Positions 48,301 through 57,300 of a stretch of DNA of 64,000 nt are shown here, one piece after another. Every line of letters starts with the position of its first letter. The stretch's first letter is position 1. The notes below the pieces were generated by a model. The model was not told the DNA's origin and did no database searches. It saw only the letters and a program-made list of their open reading frames with translations. Source of the stretch: Enchytraeus crypticus (lineage: Eukaryota; Annelida; Clitellata; Enchytraeida; Enchytraeidae); NCBI GenBank assembly GCA_905160935.1, contig CAJHZI010000641.1:1657001-1721000 (forward strand), written 5' to 3'. A program made the translations under genes and the position numbers.

Positions 48301-51300
48301 TGAACAAGGGATACACACTGGCCTCTTTCCAGTCTTGAGGTACAATCCCAGTTTCGAGCGATAGATTGAACAATTTAGTAAGGGGACCTACTAATTGGTG
48401 TCTCAGTTCAAATAGTAACTTAGGATGAAGATCATCTGAACCTGACTTTTATTACAGTTAATTTCACTAAGTTTCTTTAAAACTATTTCCTTATCAATGA
48501 CTAATTCATTTAAACATTCTGATTCTAGACCTGTAAATATTCTATCTGCTATTGGAATATTATCTAGATTTTCTACTGTAAAAACACTGCTACAGTAGTC
48601 ATTGAACATGTTAGCTGTGAGCTCATCATCAGTGATAATGGTACCATCAGCATCCCGCAATGGACCTACTTTAGCTTTGTTCCTCTCTTTATTTCTAACA
48701 TAGGCAAAGAAACTTTTATTGTCATTTTTTACATCAATAGCTAATTTAATCTCAAACTGTTTCCTTGCCTCATCATTTGCCTTAGTAGACTTGCTTAATT
48801 TCTCCTTATACTTATTGTGATATGGCAATTTTCTACCCGATTTTATATATTTATCCCAAGCTCGTCTCTTTGCTCTCCTTAACTTTTTGCATAATTTAGT
48901 TGCCCATTTGCATTTTACTTTTGACCTATATGTTAAAGGTATCAATTTATTTCTGATTTCTAAAATATCATTCTTTAAAATTGACCATATATCATTAACA
49001 TTACTCAAGGATATGTTGTCCCAACCCTTTAGTTGAGCAGCTGCAATTATAGCTTGATAGTTAGCTATGTGAAAATTCAATACTTTACTCTCTTTCTCAG
49101 TTTTTAGTTTATTAGTGATTAATTGAAAATCTACCGTGCTATGATCACTAGTTCCTAAAGGTTCTCTAACCATTTTGTATTCATTTTGCTTCTAAAAACC
49201 TTAATGCCAACATTATATGTTCATTACACCTATTTATATGCACTGCATAAGTTGATATATAAATTATGTATTTGTATTTTTATGTATGCATGATGGGTGG
49301 TCAACTAGATAGGTTTTTTATATCCTCTCTGACGGCCTAGTGTCTGTTATTGCATATTTTAGTGTTTTAAAAAATTAAAAACATAGTTCTTTCTCTCTCT
49401 CTCTCTTTCTCTCTCTCTCACTCTCTCTATGTCAATTTCGAACTGACGTCAATTATCAACGTTAGGCCATGTACTTGAGGATATCAGCAGAAATGTGAAA
49501 GTCTAGCATTGGACCCTAAACCCACTCGTCGGCATATCGGAAAGCTAATCCACCATACTACTAAATTATGCCTGAATATGGAATTGTTTTGCAAGAAATC
49601 ATAAAATGATATTTTCAAGTTTACAAAATCTCCATGATCGGAAATATTATCAATTTCAGTTTAATTCAGGCCTAGATATTCGATTACGAATGTTAAGATT
49701 CAATGTTGCAGCAAATGTTGCTGTCAAGTTTTGCTAAAAGTTAAGAGATCAGCCTCATTGTAATTCTATTAAGTAAATGATCAAATTATATAATATTTTT
49801 TTATTATTTAACTATAGAATAATTAAATTAGTAGTAATTAAATTACAGGCTTTTAAACCAGGTGACAGGTGCGCAAATTGTTGACAGTACCTTCAACGCT
49901 AACATCTGCTGATTTTTTAAAATCCAACAACAATAATAATAAGAGTGCTAGTGTCGTCCATGATAACATTAAATACGATGGTGCCAATCCGATCCCATGA
50001 GCAGAGTGTGGGGTCCAAAGACGGTGCAAACCAAAATCTTGGGAATCGGTCCAAAGAGGGATGCTAGTGGAATGGAGATTTACATGTGGTGCAATGGATG
50101 GATAAGAAAGGTCTAAAAAAAAACTTTTACCCGCAAATGAAACTGTTCATACAGAATAAAAGGATGATCAGGAAAAGGTGAGGGGGTGTGAAAAGTAGAA
50201 GGAAGAGAATTCCAGCTCTGTGTAGCAGTGTGCTGGGGTCTGGAAGGAGCGCTCGGAGAGCAAAGTCTCACCCGACTCAAAGTTGAGCAAAACCAAAAAA
50301 ATAGAATAATTCTTTATTCAATGAGAAAAGTTCACTACAACGGAATGTTGCAGTGATTCTTTCTAATTTCATTACTTAATATTGAAAATAATTGCACTAA
50401 TTTCTGTAGGAATAGTTTCGCGAATTAGTCTATTTCGATAAAGATTTGAGGAACATGTACAATGTCATGTAGTTCTCTCCCATTGATATTGTCATTGACA
50501 TTGGTAGCACTTAAATTATTGCTTTGTTGTTCCGGAGTACCTCCTGACTTTCTTTAGCAGAAAGTCCCTCCTTATGACAATGACAGATTCTGTAAAAAAG
50601 GTCTCAAAATTACACCAGAAAAAGATAAAGCAAATATAAATAGAATATTTGGTGTGTGAGGTAACAAACAATGGCTGAAGTCTTCAAGCAGGATGTGTAA
50701 AATAAATTCCACAGTTTGTGACGAGTTTGAAAATTTTATTGTTAGGTAAAATTATTTACAAGATGACAAAACTGTTTACAATTATGTTATACTTACAAAG
50801 GAGACCTATAGCCTAGTATTAAAGGTATTGAACTTCGTTTTATTAACTATAGCTTAAAAAATAACACCGACTTTATAGTACTATTACACGTGAAATATAT
50901 TGAACATGCATAAATTTTTTAATTTATTATAGACATGTGATCTTGGACTCATATTTTATAATCTATCAACATATTACAGTTAATGGCACTGAGCTTAATT
51001 AAGTAAATGTCGAATTACACTGTGTTAAGTTAACTATATTCTACACTCGGAACTGAAAACAACTTCTTGCAACATCGTCGTTATTTGACATTTTCAAATG
51101 TGCTTTAACAAATTGATGCAGTGCTGTACAGACTGTAAATACTAGACAAGTGGCAAAGTAACAAAAAGAAAAAACCTAAATTGCACTATCTGAAAGCATT
51201 TGCAACAATATTTAATAACAGAAAAACATAAATACCATCACAAAGTCAGCGTTAATTCGATAATCAATATCAACATTTTAGTAAATACTAAATAGTGTAT

Positions 51301-54300
51301 ACAAAATTATCAAAACTTGTTCAAAAATTGTTTTCTGAAATGAAAAGAAAAAGCCACTAGTACAACTAAGCATAAAATTCTAGTGCTGCAGGAAATGAGT
51401 TATAAAAAGCTAATATAGAACTAATAATTACAAAGCAGATAATAATTACAGTTTATATGAATTGTGAATGTACAAAATCACGGGGCACAAATATGTTATT
51501 ATAACTTTAAATGATATACAAGTATGAGTGATTGAAATTGTTATAATATTCAGTTATTCAATATCAACAATAATTTTGCAAAATGCAGAAGTGATAAATT
51601 TAACATCAACTTATAAGCCCGATTAATTAAGCCTACAGTTCCACAAATGTCATTAAGTTTAAATATTATAAATTATAGCTTCGTTGAATATTTCACTAAT
51701 ACGACTACAAAGCAGTCAATCACATAGTTTAACAACTCAAAAACCGCGAAGCCAAAAGTTTAATTATCTAAATAATGATTAGATACAGGTAGATAAAACA
51801 AGTTACTTTTAACTGATTTTAAATAGTTATTTCACAACTGCAGAGACAGATATATTCACGATAAGAGTTAATCAAAGCGAGGTTGAAAGGGTAAAAATGT
51901 TCACGTATCTAGGCAGTACAATATCTCAAAATGGATCAAGTGAAAGAGATGTGGAGTGTAAAATCGGTAAAGCATATGACGTATTCCAAAAGCTCCAATA
52001 TATTTGGAAGAGTAATAAAATTGAGGAACAATTAAAGATAAAAATATATTCAACAATTATCCAACCCGTTTTAATGTATGCATGTGAAACCTGGGAAAGT
52101 ACTAATAAAATAAAGCACAAATTAAACTGTTTTCAACAAAGATGCCTCAGAAGAATTTTAAATATCCACCATTGGGACCACGTCAAAAATGAAATAGTAC
52201 TCGAAAGGAGTGGACAAAGAAAATTAGATGAAATAGTTTGAGGGAAGGTTGAGGTTTTTAGGTCATTTACTGAGAATGTCTGAGGATAGATACGCAAAGA
52301 CTGAAGTTAACTGGAAGCCAACTCAAGCAAAAAGGAAACGATGAAGACCTAGAAGTACTTGGCTAAATACGATCAACAAGGATTTGAGAGCATTAAACAT
52401 TTCACGGGAAGACGCTGTGAAGGTTGCTGATGATAGAAACGAATAGAGGAATGTTGCCGCCCTAGGTTCTGTACAGAACGTAACGAACTGATGATGATGA
52501 TGAAATAGTTATTTATTTAAAGATTTTAAGCTAAGAAAAATAGCAAAATCTCCAATATCGTAAAATTAAACTTTACAACGTTGTGAAATTTAAATTTTTG
52601 AAGGAACAAATGAACAACTTTGTGAAAAATTTATTATGGAGCTACTGAAGCAAAATAAAAGCTTTTCATTAGAAGATCGTATCGTTAACTAGGTAACGTA
52701 GATATAACAAATCATGTAGTTAATTACTTGAGAATTTAACTAATATATTCAAGCAAATTCACTTATTAATTTAAATTAACTATTTAAGGTAAGTACTTAA
52801 ATTCACTTACAAAATGTAGCCAATTAGCTTATTACTGACAAGTACTTAATAAGTAGATAAGTAGCTATGCGACTAGCTAGAATTAACATTAAATATTTAT
52901 CACGGACAACATGTAATTCGAAAATGCATTTTTAACAAGGAGAAACTAATATATGCAAAATATTTAAACCATTACAAATTTGGCATTATAAATTTTATTG
53001 TCACATTACATCGCCTGACTTATGAGGCAGCTGCGAGTTCTACATATAGAATTGCCACATTTTTGCAGCCAGCATCACGACAATTGTCGAAAAAATCTGC
53101 ATTTTAATTTGTTCACCTTCTTTCTATTCCTTTGTATTGGCTCCTAACATTTTCTGAATTTTGTAGTATTGATGGCGGAAGACGTTTGTTAAATGCAATT
53201 AACTTGTTCAATGGTAATAACCTCATGAAAATACAAGGTTTCGACATACAAAGTATTTAAAGGTATTTCTAAAGAGCAACCAGTTCACTGTATTCTAATG
53301 TTTAATTTTGTACAGACAGTAACGAAAATCGAGAAAATCGTGTTACTGAACAGTAAAAATCAGATGCCAAATCATAAAATAGGCATTTTTAGCAAAGTTT
53401 ATAAACAGCTAATCAGAATTTTTTTTAAAGCAATCTTTACGTTAATAAGTTATAATATGTTAATTCTTTCTTCACATAACTTTTAATAATATTTTCAGTT
53501 GAATCTGCGATTAAATATAGCTCTTTTAACAAGTTATGAAATAATCGAGTAGATTATAATATATTTATCTTACAAATCTACGTTATATTTACCAGAATAA
53601 ATAATATTACTAGTCAAACAACGATTAAAAAACTTAATGGAAATGCAGGCCACTCAATCATTGAGTTATAAGGAATTTAAAGCTATGTAAAACAACGAAC
53701 ATCGAGTAGACGAAAACTACTGGTAGTACACGCGAATGCCGCTTTTAATATCACTTATCACTAGGATTCAGTCAGAGAACGTTGGGCTGCGACCAAAACT
53801 CTAGCATTTAGCTTCAAGGCCAAGCATTTCTCTAACTTCTTTAGAAATGCGACTAATATGCATTTCTAAACTTGTAGAAAGCAGGTTATCGCATATAACT
53901 TGCCAGAATCTATAAATCACTTTAAAGGAGGTCTTAAATCAAGACTGCAAGTGCTTTCTGACCCAGTACAGTTAGATTATTCAATTTACTTAGATTATTC
54001 GATTTCAGAGATAAAGTAAAAAGTTTAATTTAAACAGCGAAAATTGAGAGTAGTTTGCCTTAATGTAACCGATATTAAAATTAAGAACTATTCGCATTGT
54101 TTATTGCGCAGCATATAAGTTGATTATATCAAACACTAATATTCTAGAAATCAAAATTCACTCCAGTTCAAAAACAGTTCACTGGGCTTAAAACATGTAC
54201 AATATCAAATTCAACACATTAATCAATAAATTTAGTAAATTATAACTCATAGTACTCATAAATTCATTATATTTTCTTGACTTAAATGACTTATTACTGA

Positions 54301-57300
54301 TATATAACTCATGAATTTACAAGTTCTTCATTGATTTGTTATGAAATTTTATTAAATGTTAGTAGCTTTCATGATTTTATATAAACTTATCATAATATAC
54401 ACGTAGAATTTAAAAATGTCCTTCAATCACTTGTACAACATAGATATGATATACAAATCATAATGTCAAACAGCACGTCCTATACACACGACAACGAAAC
54501 TACCACAAGCCCATATTAAAGCTCACCTCCACTTAGTATTACAATAATAAGAAGTATAACAAGAACAGTGCACAGCAAGATGAAGTATTTCAACGGCTCG
54601 GCCAGTGACTCAGTTGAGTCGGCAGCTGAAGCCGTTTCGTCCTCTGCTGTCTGCTCTGTATCCTGACGCTTTCCACGACGAATCAACCGGGAATCATCTT
54701 CAGCCAGTTCAGTACTGTCCGTGTACTCAGAGCTACGAACACAATTATTAAATGTACAACAACAACTTCAACCGAAAATCAGTGCTTCTGTCGATCAGGA
54801 CATTATCGAACACTATGAATTCAAAGTCAAACAATTGAGCAAAACTAAAAAGATCCATACAACAGTATATATCCCCTTATGTAACAAACAGGTATAAATG
54901 CAATACATTACACTTATGACTTCCTTCAGATTCCTCATCCAAATACATTGTCAGAAATAATCTATGCTTATAAATTTCCAAGTCACTTCCAGATGACAAG
55001 TCCAAGGCACATATTCTACTTCAATGGCCGTCTCATACGCTAATTGATAGGTATTCTCCATTAGGATAATTCTCTTATTAATTCTACTCTCAAGAGTTTA
55101 TAGCATACTACTAACTTTACTGTTAATAAACATAACAACATAATAACAATTAAACTACTGTCATCAATGACAAAATCGAGCACTACAGAGACATATCCAA
55201 GTCGGTGATAACAAAAAGGTAAAAAAACGGTGCCAATTCCAAAATCCAGAAAATCAGTTCAAAGATAAAAAACAAGCCGTCTCAATTGTCATAGTTTCAG
55301 TCTTAATCAAATCATATATGAAATTGAGAGCTTCTTGAAACTTTTAGCTCTATCAGGAATATCTGCATTGATCAGCTTTAAGGCACGTGCATTTTAGATA
55401 GAGTTTCTGATGAGAATATTTTCAAATAGTCTCAGAACAAACACAGGATACATTGTGTATATCATTAAAATAATTATTCATATCATTCAGATCATTATGC
55501 ATATCATTCAGATCATTATTCATATCATTCAGATCATTATTCATATCATTCAGATCATTATTCATATCATTCAGATCATTATTCATATCATTCAGATCAT
55601 TATTCATATCATTCAGATCATTATTCATATCATTCAGATCATTATTCATATCATTCAGATCATTATTCATATCATTCAGATCATTATTCATATCATTCAG
55701 ATCATTATTCATATCATTCAGATCATTATTCATATCATTCAGATCATTATTCATATCATTCAGATCATTCATATCATTCAGATCATTATTCATATCATTC
55801 AGATCATTATTCATATCATTCAGATCATTATTCATATCATTCAGATCATTATTCATATCATTCAGATCATTATTCATATCATTCAGATCATTATTCATAT
55901 CATTCAGATCATTATTCATATCATTCAGATCATTATTCATATCATTCAGATCATTATTCAGATCATTATTCATATCATTCAGATCATTATTCATATCATT
56001 CAGATCATTATTCATATCATTCAGATCATTACGCATATCATAAAGTTCATTGTGCACATTACTAAGATCGTTATGAATAATATTAAGATCATAATTAAAA
56101 ATTAACTTAAAATGCAGAAATTATTACTTCAGATATCTCAAAGATTTAAGATATACTCACCCACGGCTGACAATTCTTTCTGTAAATTAAACAAACACAG
56201 CGAGTCTACAAGCACTGCAATTATCAAGTCAAGTACTATAATGCTCCGGGTACTTCAACATTGCAAAATGATAAAAGAACTGTTCCAAAGATAACTCTTT
56301 ATTTTCTTAAACAACCCAATTTAAACATAAATTAACATGATCCTCATATATAACGTATTCTACATTTTAATAGGGCAGAATCATCACAACCTCAGAGGTA
56401 TTAACATTATCAGACTAACTTTTGTACAGCTATATAGTATATATCCTCAATCCTCAAAACACTTGATTTCCACATTCTTACTAATATACATAATGGGCAC
56501 AATTCTTAAGAGAATCTAATTCCTAGTGCACGAAGAGATGTTCAAGAAACACATGCGTAAAGATGATGTAACTGGAAACTATCTTTATTACCAGTGGAAT
56601 AAATATTACTTGTAAAGGTGATGTACATCTTTATTACCAGTGGAATAAATATTACTAAATAAATACTGCTGTGAGAATGCTATGCATTCTGACCATAATG
56701 CTTCCAACGAAACTAATGGTTAATTATAGAGGTTGTACAATCAAGGCTTCTAGCTCTAAGTAACGCCTACTGATAGGATGAGGTAACTAGAGATAGACTG
56801 AGCAGAATGATCATAACTCCCAGAGTTGGGATGCACAATCGTGCCAGACGACGATGGGAATTTCAAATGGGTCGTAATGGAAATATAACTAATACCCAAT
56901 GAGATACTACACTTTTAAATTTTCCCGTAAAATTAATTTTATATTAATGGCGAAATTATTAATGGTAAAATATTGCAAATCCTATAATTTATTGCTTAAA
57001 ATTCAAAATCAATTGACCTGAATCTCTTTAACGATTTTATTTTATTTTTTTAATCTCACTTTTAAGGACGACATGGTTTAGTAACGACTGGATCCATTGC
57101 AGATAACAATCCTCTCCAGTCAAGCAACAAAAATGAAGAAAAAAAATTTTTTTAGTTAAAACTTATTGCAACAAAATTCTATGACAACACTTGTTATAAT
57201 ATTACCGCTTTTTTTACGCCATCTTCCACTTACGCTCGCATTTACTAGACTCGCCTTGATCCGTGAATCATTTACGCCTCTGATGTGGCATAAACTCTCT

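Noticed and set aside
51926-52120. Minus-strand ORF of 64 aa
   Set aside because: Antisense shadow of the LINE-A coding stretch on the plus strand.
55410-56105. 231-aa and 211-aa repeat proteins (IIHIIQI and NDLNDMN)
   Set aside because: Both strands of a 21-bp minisatellite stay open because the period divides by three; it lies inside an EndoU intron.
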